In this document: in pieces, positions 33,447 to 42,709 of the stretch
How the letters are laid out: each line of letters opens with the position of its first letter
Position numbering within the stretch: position 1 is the stretch's first letter
Assembly: GCA_016928025.1 (NCBI GenBank)
Contig: JAFGLN010000067.1
Coordinates: 1 to 46,885 of the forward strand
Length of the DNA: 46,885 nucleotides
Direction of reading: 5' to 3'
Source: Deltaproteobacteria bacterium
GTDB taxonomy: Bacteria > Desulfobacterota > Syntrophia > Syntrophales > JAFGHS01
Made by a program: the position numbers and the translations under genes
The notes under the pieces: model-generated
The model's database searches: none
Seen by the model: only the letters and a program-made list of their open reading frames with translations
Told to the model about the DNA's origin: nothing

Positions 33447-35423
33447 ATGGCTAATAAACCATCATATTCAGATCTGGAAAAAATAATCGCGGATCTGAGG
33501 CAGGAGCTTGCCGAACGGTATAGGACCGAGGAAATCCTTCAACGAAGTGAAGAGAAATATCGCAATATCGTAGAAACCATCGAAGAAGGCTATTACGAGG
33601 TTGACCTGGCCGGAAATAACACTTTTTTTAATGAAACGCTATGCCGGATTTTAGGGCGCTCACCCGAGGAGATGAGGGGGTTGAGTAACCGGGATTATAC
33701 GACTCCGGAGACGCAAAAAAGGATATTTGCCATTTTTAATGAGATATACAGAGGGGGCCCACCGGTCAAAGTCATCGATTACGAGATTATCCGAAAAGAC
33801 GGGTCGATCATCATGGCCGAATTCTCGGCGGCTCTGCTTAAGGACCGGTCGGGAAATCCCATCGGGTTCCGTGGGATTGTCCGGGACCGTACGGAACAGA
33901 AAAAGGCCGAAATAGCCCTCGAAGAAAGTGAAGAGAAATATCGCCTGCTGGTGGAGAATGCCCATGACGGGATTTATATCCTGCAAGATGGGGTTGTAAA
34001 ATTTTCCAATCCCCGAATCGAAGCCCTCACCGGTTACACTTCAGAAGAATTGGCGAAAATGCCTTTCTTGAACCTGGTTTACCCCAAAGACAAGGAGAAG
34101 GTTGAGGCATGGCAAAGCAAGGTGCTTGCGGGAAACGACCTTACGGATACCTTCACTTTCCAAATGATAAACCGACACAATGAAACATTGTGGGTGGAAC
34201 TGGACGCCGTTGTGATTAACTGGGAAAATTATCCGGCCACCCTTAATTTTCTTCGGGATGTCACCGACCAGAAGAAAATGGAGTTCCAATTCATTCAGGC
34301 GCAGAAAATGGAGGCGATCGGGACCCTGGCCGGAGGCATCGCCCACGATTTTAACAACCTCCTCATGGGCATTCAGGGGAATGCGTCATTGATTTTGCTG
34401 GATACGGCGTCCGATCATCCTCATTACACCAAGCTGAAGAATATAGAACAACAGGTTCAGGCCGGTGCGGCGCTGACCAGACAACTGCTTGGTGTGGCCA
34501 AAGGAGGCAAATATGAAGTCCGGCCGACCGACATCAACCGGTTGATTCGGGAAGGTCTCGATTTATACGGCCGGACGAGAAAAGAAATTACGATTCATCA
34601 ATTCTTTGAGGAAGACATCTGGGCGGTCGAAGTGGATAGAAGCCAGATCGAACAGGTCCTTCTTAATCTTTACGTCAATGCCGGACATGCCATGCCCGGA
34701 GGGGGGGATTTGTATGTGGAAACCAAAAACGTCACCCTGGATGAAAAATATACGAACCCCCTTGGCCTTGTTCCGGGAAGGTACGTCAGAACCTCGGTGA
34801 CCGACACCGGGATGGGGATGGATGAAGCCACCCGGAAAAGGGCCTTTGACCCGTTCTTTACGACCAGGGAAATGGGCAGAGGAACGGGACTGGGACTGGC
34901 TTCAGCCTATGGCATTATTAAAAACCACAACGGCATCATCAATATTTATAGTGAAAAGGGCAAAGGAACGACGTTCAATATCTATCTGCCGACAACGGAA
35001 AAAAGCTTCGTACAGGACAAGGCGATACCATCGGAAATCCAGAAAGGCAACGAGACCATTCTCTTTGTCGACGATCAGGAAAACATCGCCGAGGTCGGCG
35101 AAAGTCTTTTGAAGGAATTAGGGTATCGCGTCTTTACGGTCCGGAGTGGAACGGAAGCGATCGAAGTCTATCGCCGGGAGGGAAGCCGGATTGATTTGGT
35201 CATTTTGGATATGATCATGCCGGAAATGGGGGGAGGAGAAACCTTCGACCGGCTGAAAGAAATCGATCCGCAGGTTAAAGTGCTTCTCTCCAGCGGATAC
35301 AGTATCAATGGTCAAGCCAAGGATATATTGGATCGGGGTTGCCGGGGTTTTATGCAAAAACCCTTCAATCTGGCGGATCTATCGAAAAAGGTGCGCCAGA
35401 TTCTCGATGAGAAAAAGGATTGA
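33447..35423 (+). CDS. PAS-PAS hybrid sensor histidine kinase with C-terminal receiver
   Basis: The 658-residue protein has two PAS domains (about 35-150 and 163-275, each opening with SEEKYR), then a dimerisation domain with [13 protein letters not shown] (phospho-acceptor His300). The HATPase has N box NLYVNAGHA (about 407-415), G1 DTGMG (453-457) and G2 [14 protein letters not shown]. The C-terminal receiver contains VDDQ near 541-544, the phosphorylated Asp588 in [12 protein letters not shown], and Lys638 in MQKPF. There is no membrane segment, so it senses a cytoplasmic signal. No response regulator or output gene is adjacent, so it may act through a phosphorelay to a distant partner. 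GGAGA precedes ATG. Confidence 0.95.
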   Translation: MANKPSYSDLEKIIADLRQELAERYRTEEILQRSEEKYRNIVETIEEGYYEVDLAGNNTFFNETLCRILGRSPEEMRGLSNRDYTTPETQKRIFAIFNEIYRGGPPVKVIDYEIIRKDGSIIMAEFSAALLKDRSGNPIGFRGIVRDRTEQKKAEIALEESEEKYRLLVENAHDGIYILQDGVVKFSNPRIEALTGYTSEELAKMPFLNLVYPKDKEKVEAWQSKVLAGNDLTDTFTFQMINRHNETLWVELDAVVINWENYPATLNFLRDVTDQKKMEFQFIQAQKMEAIGTLAGGIAHDFNNLLMGIQGNASLILLDTASDHPHYTKLKNIEQQVQAGAALTRQLLGVAKGGKYEVRPTDINRLIREGLDLYGRTRKEITIHQFFEEDIWAVEVDRSQIEQVLLNLYVNAGHAMPGGGDLYVETKNVTLDEKYTNPLGLVPGRYVRTSVTDTGMGMDEATRKRAFDPFFTTREMGRGTGLGLASAYGIIKNHNGIINIYSEKGKGTTFNIYLPTTEKSFVQDKAIPSEIQKGNETILFVDDQENIAEVGESLLKELGYRVFTVRSGTEAIEVYRREGSRIDLVILDMIMPEMGGGETFDRLKEIDPQVKVLLSSGYSINGQAKDILDRGCRGFMQKPFNLADLSKKVRQILDEKKD

Positions 35424-35648
35424 CGGGAAAGATCGGTTTCCAGAATCCTTTGAAACAGCTTCGCAAATGGCCTCGTCATTTTCCAGCAATATCCGTGCAA
35501 TGGCTTTTAGTATCGCCTTTCTTTCCTTATACTCCATGACCGGTTGACGACGATACGCCTCTTTTAGTCGTTGATAGGCATTAACGGCCGCTTCTTTTTC
35601 CTTCAACAGACCTCCAGATGTTGGGGAATCCTGAGAGTTCTTTTTCAT
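35424..35648 (-). pseudogene. N-terminal remnant of an aldehyde dehydrogenase (coniferyl aldehyde dehydrogenase type)
   Basis: From ATG at 35648 the frame gives an N-terminal region with AYQRLKEAYRRQPVMEYKER, then KAILKAIARILLENDEAICEA and VSKDSGNRS. This is the start of CALDH-type aldehyde dehydrogenases (RxAFLxxPxPSLxERxxRLxxL...DFGHRS). The recognisable part stops at DSGNRS, exactly where the opposite-strand kinase gene ends at 35423; the remaining frame is antisense to the kinase. About 400 residues including the catalytic Cys are missing. It lies 200 bp downstream of the acyl-CoA ligase on the same strand, so it was probably that gene's operon partner before a rearrangement. Confidence 0.65.
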
Positions 35649-35849
35649 CACCAACAAGAAATGATTGGATATATGTCATGCACAACTATTCTTATTTATC
35701 CCCGGAATTCCTTCTCAAAGTGTGTTTTCTCCGTCGTTGATAATACGGATGGGTCAATTATCGCTTTTGCTTGGTAGAAATATAAATTGTGAGAGTTTGA
35801 AGGAAAGATTATGCTATCCTGCCTTTCCTGATCTGTTTTTGGATGTTTT

Positions 35850-37442
35850 TTAGTAACGCATCGATTTGCCGTACTGCTCTCTGAGTTCCCTCTTTAACAC
35901 CTTTCCTAAAGCGTTGCGCGGTAAAGCCTCTACAAAGTTCACCGACTTGGGCTTTTTGTAACTGGCCAGATGTTCCTTGCAGAAGTCAATGACTTCTTCC
36001 TGTGTCATGGTTTCGCCGGGCTTGAGAACAACGACGGCCTTGACTGCTTCACCCCAATCCTTGTCGTAAACACCAATGACGGAGGATTCCATGATCTTGG
36101 GATGTCGGGAAAGGACCATCTCGATCTCGGCCGAATAGATGTTTTCTCCGCCACTGACGATCATGTCCTTCTTTCGATCGACGACATATATGTAACCCTG
36201 TTCGTCCTGCCTGACCAGGTCGCCGCCGTGAAACCACCCGCCTCTCATGGACTCCGCAGTGGCTTCCGGATTTTTATAGTACTCCTTCATCACCGAGGGC
36301 GCGCGATACACTGCTTCGCCGACGGCTCCAACAGACACATCGTTATCATCATCATCCACAACGCGTATCTCGATAAAAGGCAGGATCTTGCCGACCGAGG
36401 TTTCCCGCCCTTCGGATTCACTCGGCAGCAATCCCGATACCAGCGCGCTCATCTCGGTCTGACCGAACAGGTCGAATATCTTCACGTTGGGAAAGAAATT
36501 CTTGATTTGTTGCCGCGTCTCTACGGATAGAATTGCCCCCGATGAGCCCCAAACCTGCAAGGAACGGGTGTCGTACTTGTCCAGATCGGGGAGCATGAGA
36601 AGAAAGGTACTCATCACGGGGATCAAAACGATGGCGTTGATTTTCTCTTGCTCGATGATCCGCATGATTTGGGCCGGATCGAAAACCTCGGTAGGTAGTA
36701 CCACGGTCGCGCCCAGGAAAAACATGAACTGGCAGAAACCGAATGATGCCAGGTGGAATACGGGCGGCGCGCTTAATGCGCGGAAGGTCCAGAGATCCGT
36801 CAAACCCGGTTCCGTCAGCACGAAGGAAGCTCCCAGCATCCACAGCACCATTTCGTTTCTGTGAGTAATGACCGCGCCCTTCGGCCTGCCGGTGGTTCCG
36901 GCGGTATACATGATAAACAGCGGTTCGTCATCATCCACCAAAATAAGCGGCTCATCACCGGGAAATCCTGAAATCCATTGCTCAAAGTTGAGCATGCCTT
37001 CCTCGAGTTTTTCACCAATAGATATGTAAGTCGCAACCTGAGGCAGGTCCTTTTGTATGTCCTTGACGGTTGCCAGGAAATCCTCTCCGGCAATCAAGGC
37101 CTTCGAATCGGACTGGTTTAAGATATAGGTCATTTCCTCCGGGTGGAGACGGAAATTGACCGGCACGGCCACGCCGCCAATCTTGGCCAGAGCGAAATAG
37201 GTTTCAAGAAACTGGTTGCAGTTATAAGCCAGTATCGCCACCTTGTCGTTTTTATGAATACCCAGATCCAGCAATGCGTGGGCAATTTGATTGATGCGGG
37301 CGTTTAATTGTTTGTAAGTCAGACGTGTTTCGCCGTACACCAAAGCCTCTTTCTCGGGAAATTTGCGGGCGTTGCGGGCCATCAGCTCGCCCAATAGAAG
37401 TCTCTTCCCCAGTTCCTTCTGTATCGCTTCTTTTTCATTCAT
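35850..37442 (-). CDS. AMP-forming acyl-CoA synthetase (fatty-acid CoA ligase type)
   Basis: The 530-residue protein is an ANL-superfamily adenylate-forming enzyme. The P-loop MYTAGTTGRPKGAVITH lies at 178-194. The adenine-site motif is in FDLFGQTEM (about 328-336), WFHGGDLVRQDEQGY (about 405-419) gives the ATP ribose-binding Asp, and DRKKDMIVSGGENIY is the hinge. Near the C terminus, LPRNALGKVLKRELR provides the catalytic lysine. It activates a carboxylic acid to the acyl-CoA with ATP; medium or long chain or aromatic acids are possible. GAGGAT is 9 nt before ATG. A near-palindrome lies 80 bp upstream and may be its operator. Confidence 0.94.
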   Translation of the reverse strand: MNEKEAIQKELGKRLLLGELMARNARKFPEKEALVYGETRLTYKQLNARINQIAHALLDLGIHKNDKVAILAYNCNQFLETYFALAKIGGVAVPVNFRLHPEEMTYILNQSDSKALIAGEDFLATVKDIQKDLPQVATYISIGEKLEEGMLNFEQWISGFPGDEPLILVDDDEPLFIMYTAGTTGRPKGAVITHRNEMVLWMLGASFVLTEPGLTDLWTFRALSAPPVFHLASFGFCQFMFFLGATVVLPTEVFDPAQIMRIIEQEKINAIVLIPVMSTFLLMLPDLDKYDTRSLQVWGSSGAILSVETRQQIKNFFPNVKIFDLFGQTEMSALVSGLLPSESEGRETSVGKILPFIEIRVVDDDDNDVSVGAVGEAVYRAPSVMKEYYKNPEATAESMRGGWFHGGDLVRQDEQGYIYVVDRKKDMIVSGGENIYSAEIEMVLSRHPKIMESSVIGVYDKDWGEAVKAVVVLKPGETMTQEEVIDFCKEHLASYKKPKSVNFVEALPRNALGKVLKRELREQYGKSMRY

Positions 37443-37521
37443 GAGACAACATCCTCAATTCTTTTTGTGAAATTTTCTCAGCCAGAAATCGACATCGAAC
37501 ACCATGAAGGATATGTCAAAA

Positions 37522-37535
37522 CCGGATATATCCGG
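37522..37535. promoter_or_regulatory. 14-bp perfect palindrome upstream of the acyl-CoA ligase gene
   Basis: CCGGATATATCCGG, followed by GATATATTGGG so that a second overlapping palindrome ATATCCGGATAT is formed. It is 80 bp before the ligase start. Candidate operator for a fatty-acid or TetR-like regulator, on symmetry and position only. Confidence 0.4.
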
Positions 37536-37572
37536 ATATATTGGGATAAAGATCCTATGTTGTCAACTCAGG

Positions 37573-37605
37573 TCTTGACTCACACGGACATAGCATGAGT
37601 CAAGA
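37573..37605. repeat. 10-bp inverted repeat with 13-nt loop between subtilase and ligase
   Basis: TCTTGACTCA (37573-37582) pairs with TGAGTCAAGA (37596-37605). It lies 72 bp past the subtilase stop and 131 bp before the ligase start, with no T tract. It may act as a weak terminator or regulatory site. Confidence 0.4.
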
Positions 37606-37676
37606 GAAGATTCAATCTTTCTATCGTATTCGATCCCTTTTGTCCCTTCCATAGATGCAAGGTGTAATGGGCTGCA

Positions 37677-39923
37677 TTATCTTAAATTTGCGAGTATTTG
37701 GAAAATGTAGATCAATTCTTCCGTTCCGACCGAACTGTCACTATTGACATCGGCTCCCGACTCCGCATAGTCGGCACGAAGCGCCGGCAGAGAAGGGCTT
37801 TTTGAGAGAATCTGCATGGCCATGATGGCATCCGATAAATCGACCTTGTAGTTGTTGTCGAGATCGCTTCTGGGCGGAGCTTGCAGAACGGTTATGGTCA
37901 GATTTTCAGAACCGTATGAGGGACCGGTGGCATCATAGGCGCGAAAGTAAAAATAATACGATCCCTGTTGATTGTAAGAAGGTCGCCAGGAAAACGTGCG
38001 AGTTGTTGGATCAAATGTCGCGCCGTGACGCAGATATGGAGATGTATATGTGAGATCGTCTTTTTCAGGGTCTGAGGCCGATATGGAAAAAGTCAGAAGC
38101 ACCCCTTGATATATTGTCTTATTATGCAGCGGTTCGATGATGGGAGGTTTATTTGATTGATTTACGTTCAGGCGAAGTTTTCCCGCCCCATAGATATTGT
38201 CTTTTCCGCTGATTCCAAGGTCTGCGGCGCTTTCTTCCAAAAAAGATTGTATATCGTCCGGGAGCATATTGGGATGTTCGCCCAGGATCAGGGCCGCTGC
38301 GCCGGCGACATGGGGTGTGGCGGCCGACGTTCCTAAGAATTTTTGACCGTATGTTTGGGTGGTCACCGCATCGGGTCCACAGATGTCGGGCTTTATTCGG
38401 CTTGGCGTTCCCGCCCAGTCATTAGTGGGGCCTTGGGAACTGAAATCTTCCTGAGGACCGTAGCTCCAATTGGAATAGTTAATGGCCCCTACAGTAAACA
38501 CACTTGCTGCATCGGCCGGTTCCGTAATTGAACTGGAAGACGTGGCAATAGGTTGGCTGTATGCCTCACGTCCGATAAAGTAGCAATTTTTCCCCAGGTG
38601 AATTTCCAATTTCTTACCTGCCAACGAACCGGTCTTCTTGGTTACCTGAAGGTAATAAAACTGATGTTGTAATTCATTCGGCAGATCGACGACAATTTCT
38701 TCATAAGGATGCAGGGGAGGGCCATTCTGAAACAATGCTGAAGACGCAATCAGATTGCCTATCGTCTTGGAGGTGTAATCGTAATAATAAAGATACATAT
38801 CGTAATCGCTTGTGACGGTCTGCCAATCATTCCAGCGCATTACGATGGTTACTTCGTTGTGTTTAGGATTGCCATCGTCATCCCATGCGGCCAAGGCGAT
38901 AATGATGTTTCCGTTTTGTCCGGAGAATTCATGAATATTATCGAAGTTGGCATCAGTGAATGCGCCTTCCCAGTGTGATCCAACGGGAACACCGTCACTA
39001 CTTTTCGTATTGGCACTATTTCCGGCTGACCCAACAATGAGGATTCCGTTTTCCCGTGCCTCGTCGCAAATTTCGTCAAGAGGTCCGGTGCCGTTACCGG
39101 GGCCGGACCCAATTGCGCCAATTGAAAGACTGACAATTTTAATCTTATTCGAACAACAATAATCAAAAGCCTGATAAAAAGCCTCTTCATCATCAACCCT
39201 CAATAGATGAAGTTCCGCCTCCGGGGCCATGTCGTAGACGATTTCCGCACACCCTGTTCCATGTTTGTAAAGGGTTTCAAAGCCTTGCCCTGTGAAATTG
39301 CGCGGGAATATGTTTTGTGGGAGATCTCCCGATGCCTGTGCTTCTGTTAAGCCCTTGAATCCGATGTCAATGACTGCTATCTTAACACCTTTTCCTTTAT
39401 AGTTGCTGCTGTGAAAAGAATATGCACCTGTCAGGTTTACCCCTTGACTGACTTTATCCAATGGGAAAAATTTGTGGGGCAATCGAACAAATTCGATATG
39501 AGGATCAGCGTCGACGATCGCTTCGATTCGATCGAGGGGCAATTCTGCTGCGACCAGGTTTTTACGCCGCGAAAGGATACTGCCGTTTTGAGCAATAATG
39601 CCGGTTCTATTGAAACGGCTCCCCTCCTTTATTTGCAGCATCAGTTTGATTTTATTTTGTGTATCGGCCTGGGGAATTCTTTTACCACTCTTTTGCAGGG
39701 CAGCATTTTGTTCAATGAGATATTTCAGTCTCGGCCCTAATTTGCGGTTTAGCTTTTCCGGAATACTGAGAGTCGAAGGCTCTTCAGCGGACTGCATGTT
39801 CGATTGATCGGCAATCTTTTTCGCTTGAGCAGATAAAAAAGACGCAATATTTATACTCAACGACTGGCCAGGATTAAAGAACATCAGTAAGGTTAGGAAT
39901 CCGGAAATGAAGGTTTTACTCAT
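37677..39923 (-). CDS. Secreted subtilisin-like serine protease with dockerin-like C terminus
   Basis: The 748-residue protein starts at ATG 39923 (GGAG 6-8 nt upstream; a TTG one codon earlier is rejected). A signal peptide (about 1-24) is followed by a pro-region to about 165. The peptidase S8 triad is Asp186 (AVIDIGF), His221 (KHGTG) and Ser533 (GTSAATPHVAG), with Asn302 in SAGNSAN as oxyanion residue. A jelly-roll-like insert lies between His and Ser. After the protease come an Ig-like He_PIG-type domain (PIIEPLHNKTIYQGVLLTF, about 594-680) and a terminal dockerin-like pair of F-hands (DLDNNYKVDLSDA and DVNSDSSVGTEEL). It is an extracellular protease, possibly docked to a surface partner. 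Confidence 0.93.
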   Translation of the reverse strand: MSKTFISGFLTLLMFFNPGQSLSINIASFLSAQAKKIADQSNMQSAEEPSTLSIPEKLNRKLGPRLKYLIEQNAALQKSGKRIPQADTQNKIKLMLQIKEGSRFNRTGIIAQNGSILSRRKNLVAAELPLDRIEAIVDADPHIEFVRLPHKFFPLDKVSQGVNLTGAYSFHSSNYKGKGVKIAVIDIGFKGLTEAQASGDLPQNIFPRNFTGQGFETLYKHGTGCAEIVYDMAPEAELHLLRVDDEEAFYQAFDYCCSNKIKIVSLSIGAIGSGPGNGTGPLDEICDEARENGILIVGSAGNSANTKSSDGVPVGSHWEGAFTDANFDNIHEFSGQNGNIIIALAAWDDDGNPKHNEVTIVMRWNDWQTVTSDYDMYLYYYDYTSKTIGNLIASSALFQNGPPLHPYEEIVVDLPNELQHQFYYLQVTKKTGSLAGKKLEIHLGKNCYFIGREAYSQPIATSSSSITEPADAASVFTVGAINYSNWSYGPQEDFSSQGPTNDWAGTPSRIKPDICGPDAVTTQTYGQKFLGTSAATPHVAGAAALILGEHPNMLPDDIQSFLEESAADLGISGKDNIYGAGKLRLNVNQSNKPPIIEPLHNKTIYQGVLLTFSISASDPEKDDLTYTSPYLRHGATFDPTTRTFSWRPSYNQQGSYYFYFRAYDATGPSYGSENLTITVLQAPPRSDLDNNYKVDLSDAIMAMQILSKSPSLPALRADYAESGADVNSDSSVGTEELIYIFQILANLR

Positions 39924-40037
39924 CAATGTCTCCAGCGATAGATTTTGATCATCTCCCCTTATTTCAACGGAAATATGCTATGATCGAAGCGAGAATGATA
40001 ATAGATCCGCAGATAGCAACGGTCACTCCAAAATATC

Positions 40038-40331
40038 TCACTGAGTCGAAGACCTTCTGCTTGCGCTTCTCGTCTCTAAATACCAGACCATCCCTTTTAT
40101 AAAATGCTTTACCATCTGGCTGGGGAAATAAAGAAAAAGCCCGCTGATGGCAAGAGTGAAGATTCCCAATCTTATTTTGCCAAGGAGCGCATTTTCTGGA
40201 ATGGCTCCTTTTCCCCAGGAAAAAACAATGATGAATATGAACAGGTTGAATACAACAGACCCAGTTGTTTTTTTGATAAGAATTTGCTTTTTTGCAGGGG
40301 AAGTATATGAAGGGACAATAGGATATGTCAA
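40038..40331 (-). CDS. Possible small membrane protein, low support
   Basis: The frame gives 97 residues with two hydrophobic segments (VVFNLFIFIIVFSW, about 26-39, and LGIFTLAISGLFLYFP, about 55-70) and a basic tail. It begins with TTG, there is no ribosome binding site, and TTGACA at the start resembles a promoter box. The membrane pattern is protein-like, but codon use is AT-rich, like the surrounding non-coding DNA. It may be a decayed gene. Confidence 0.3.
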   Translation of the reverse strand: MTYPIVPSYTSPAKKQILIKKTTGSVVFNLFIFIIVFSWGKGAIPENALLGKIRLGIFTLAISGLFLYFPSQMVKHFIKGMVWYLETRSASRRSSTQ

Positions 40332-40645
40332 GGGGATTTTGAGAGTAAAATATTATGTATTTTGGTGATCATTCATTGGGCAAGAGAACACAATGGTTTT
40401 ATTTAATAAATCGTTGCGTTTTTTTGTCAACGTTCTTTTCTGTACGTCTCAGATTAGATATCAGAAGAGTTATGATTGGATATAATCATCCCATGAATAT
40501 TAGGGGGTGACATGGAGATCATCATCTTTGAGGGGCAGTTGAAATTAAGGCGACAAAGCAATTACATTATTTAGAAGGCCGCGAATGAAATTTATTGTTA
40601 TATCCATTATTTACCCCAACGACGTGCCTGATGTTCCGGACGTCA
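40332..40645. other. Intergenic region, no gene seen
   Basis: This AT-rich stretch separates the possible membrane protein from the TPR gene. A 20-codon frame at about 40512-40574 has a good GGGGGTGA site but is too short to defend. No RNA fold or strong repeat was seen. Confidence 0.4.
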
Positions 40646-42514
40646 TCACTCGGAATCCAGCGCCGGTTCCTTCATCTCTTTTAGAAATGCGTCGTATTGC
40701 TTCAGGTATTTTTGAGTGGCGGTGCCTTGTTTGCCGTAAGCGCTGGTGGCTAAATGGATGGCTTCCCGATAGCGCCGGTCAGCCGCGTTGCTTTGTCCTG
40801 CCTTTGCCAGTCTTCTCGCGAGGGTGATGGTTTGGCGGGCCAGAATATCGCTGGAGGCGTTTCTTTTTTTCCGAATATCAAGAGCGCGGATCGCATATAA
40901 AACGGCTTGGCGGAATCGGCCTTCTTTTTCCGCCAGAAAGCCGAGTTGGGATAGGGTGGAAACCAACGTGGTATCCGTATCTCCGAATCCTTCGGCAATG
41001 GCCAGAGCCCTTTCCAGCTTGCTCCTTGAGGCTGAGAGATCTCCGTTGTAATAGTCTTTCTGGCCGGCCTTGTAGAGGGTGACCCATTCCCTCATGCGTT
41101 CTCTGTTTTTGGCAGCAGATTGGTTCCCGATTCTGTCGGGTTTTAAATTGTCAGACAAACCTGGTTTTAATCTGGCGGGTTGAACTCCTTGCCGATTTTT
41201 TTCAGAAGGGGCAACCGACGGTTTTTCATCAAAGGCAAAATGCATGGTTACTGCCAAGGCAATGAAAAAAATCAGGGCTACGCCAACAAAAACCGCCGCC
41301 TTTTTGTTCCATCGGGTTTTTCGATCGGGCAATACAATCTTTAGCTCCAAATATCGCATGTCTTTGCCCAAAACATCGGAGAGCACGACGATGAAAGCTT
41401 TTTTAAAGTTGTGTTTACTTTTTTTGGAAAGAGACGATCCGCAACGGATCACCGTATCACCGCCTTTTAAAGTCAAGCTTGAAGACATGGCCGGCCGTTT
41501 CGGATCCCGTTTGATGGAAACTTCCGCGATATTTTCTGGATAAATCACCGCGGGAGCCGTGTTTCTTCTTCCCGGTTTTTTGCAATAGCTGATTTTGGAA
41601 GGGGTTACGATCAGTTCTTCACGGCTGATAAGGGCGGAGACGAAGCCCACCATAAAAAGCACGGCAAATCCGATCATCAGTCCGATCATGACAACAAGGG
41701 CCGTGTCATCGGGATGCTGTTCACGAAATGAAACGGCAACACCGGCAATGGCAACAGACATAAGAAAGCCCAGCAGGGTTTTCCACGCATCCCAGAAAAG
41801 CGGCAACCGGAAGGTGTAGGCATTATTTTTCTTTATCAATTGAATGCGCCGGCCTAAATTTTCCATGGCACCGGTGAGATCCTGCCAATCCTGCTTTTTC
41901 AACGGATTTTCCTGTCTTGGGGCTCTCACCGAGGAATCCGTGCGGACTTGAACAATCCCCTCCTGCGTTTCTTCGAGCAAAGCAAGTTGAAAGACATCAG
42001 CAAAGCGCTCGGATGCGGCATGCCAATGTTTTGATGAGGGCGACTGAAATAGGGGGATTTGTTTTTTTATATCGGCATGGGCCAGCAGGATCAGAAAATC
42101 GGTTCTGCTTGAGTGTCCTTTCCCGCCGCTGTAATAAACCATCTTTCGAAGCACACCGGTATAGCCTGACAGGGGTTCAAGCCAATCGGTTTTTCGAAAG
42201 AGGGACCGGTCCGTTACCTGCACATTCTCCCGGGTGATGAAAATGCCGCGGTTGGAGACGATCATGGAAAGCCCAAAGTATAAAAAAAGCGCGCCGGGTG
42301 ATGCAAAAAGCAGCATCATAATGCTCATGGCGATATCGGGCCCCTCTTTCAGTGTCGCTAAAACAATCATGGTTAACAGCCCGCCAAACCAGGCCGCGGC
42401 AAACAGGGATACGACAATCCCACCGATAACGGAACTTCGCTGCAGGGTTTGCATGGGCAGGGTTGATTCAGAGGGGGTCCATAGAATCCGGTTTTTTTGA
42501 AAAGATAAATTCAT
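40646..42514 (-). CDS. Polytopic membrane protein with C-terminal TPR-like repeats
   Basis: The 622-residue protein has two hydrophobic segments near the N terminus (about 29-55 and 64-88), two more near 234-256 and 270-293, and a fifth near 405-424. Loops between them are soluble, with PH-like beta segments (ITRENVQVTDRSLF and IVTPSKISYC). After the last membrane helix a linker leads to tetratricopeptide-like repeats at about 475-600 (YNGDLSASRSKLERALAIAE, LSQLGFLAEKEGRFRQAVLY, then AKAGQSNAADRRYREAIHLA). It probably anchors a protein-protein interaction scaffold at the inner membrane. No family name recognised. The start lacks a good binding site. Confidence 0.75.
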   Translation of the reverse strand: MNLSFQKNRILWTPSESTLPMQTLQRSSVIGGIVVSLFAAAWFGGLLTMIVLATLKEGPDIAMSIMMLLFASPGALFLYFGLSMIVSNRGIFITRENVQVTDRSLFRKTDWLEPLSGYTGVLRKMVYYSGGKGHSSRTDFLILLAHADIKKQIPLFQSPSSKHWHAASERFADVFQLALLEETQEGIVQVRTDSSVRAPRQENPLKKQDWQDLTGAMENLGRRIQLIKKNNAYTFRLPLFWDAWKTLLGFLMSVAIAGVAVSFREQHPDDTALVVMIGLMIGFAVLFMVGFVSALISREELIVTPSKISYCKKPGRRNTAPAVIYPENIAEVSIKRDPKRPAMSSSLTLKGGDTVIRCGSSLSKKSKHNFKKAFIVVLSDVLGKDMRYLELKIVLPDRKTRWNKKAAVFVGVALIFFIALAVTMHFAFDEKPSVAPSEKNRQGVQPARLKPGLSDNLKPDRIGNQSAAKNRERMREWVTLYKAGQKDYYNGDLSASRSKLERALAIAEGFGDTDTTLVSTLSQLGFLAEKEGRFRQAVLYAIRALDIRKKRNASSDILARQTITLARRLAKAGQSNAADRRYREAIHLATSAYGKQGTATQKYLKQYDAFLKEMKEPALDSE

Positions 42515-42680
42515 GGATTTTACTTTTAAGTCGATTATTCAGGTTTAAAGCCGAGTCAATTTCAATGTGTTTTCTTTAAAACGTTATCGGCATTAAATGA
42601 TTGCACTTAAGGTTTGATGAAAAGCTGCAACAAAATTGATAATCGTTGAGACGATTCTGCCTGCCCAAACAGCCTTGACA

Positions 42681-42709
42681 TCAGGAATATGAACCCGCCC
42701 TCCTATTTT
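42681..42709 (-). repeat. Short direct repeat, copy E (diverged)
   Basis: The minus-strand core is GGAGGGCGGGTTCATATTCCTG. It overlaps the stop codon of the epimerase gene at 42703-42705, so it begins exactly at that gene's end. Confidence 0.5.

Noticed and set aside
40512-40574. 20-codon frame with a good GGGGGTGA site
   Set aside because: Too short to support as a gene without conservation data.
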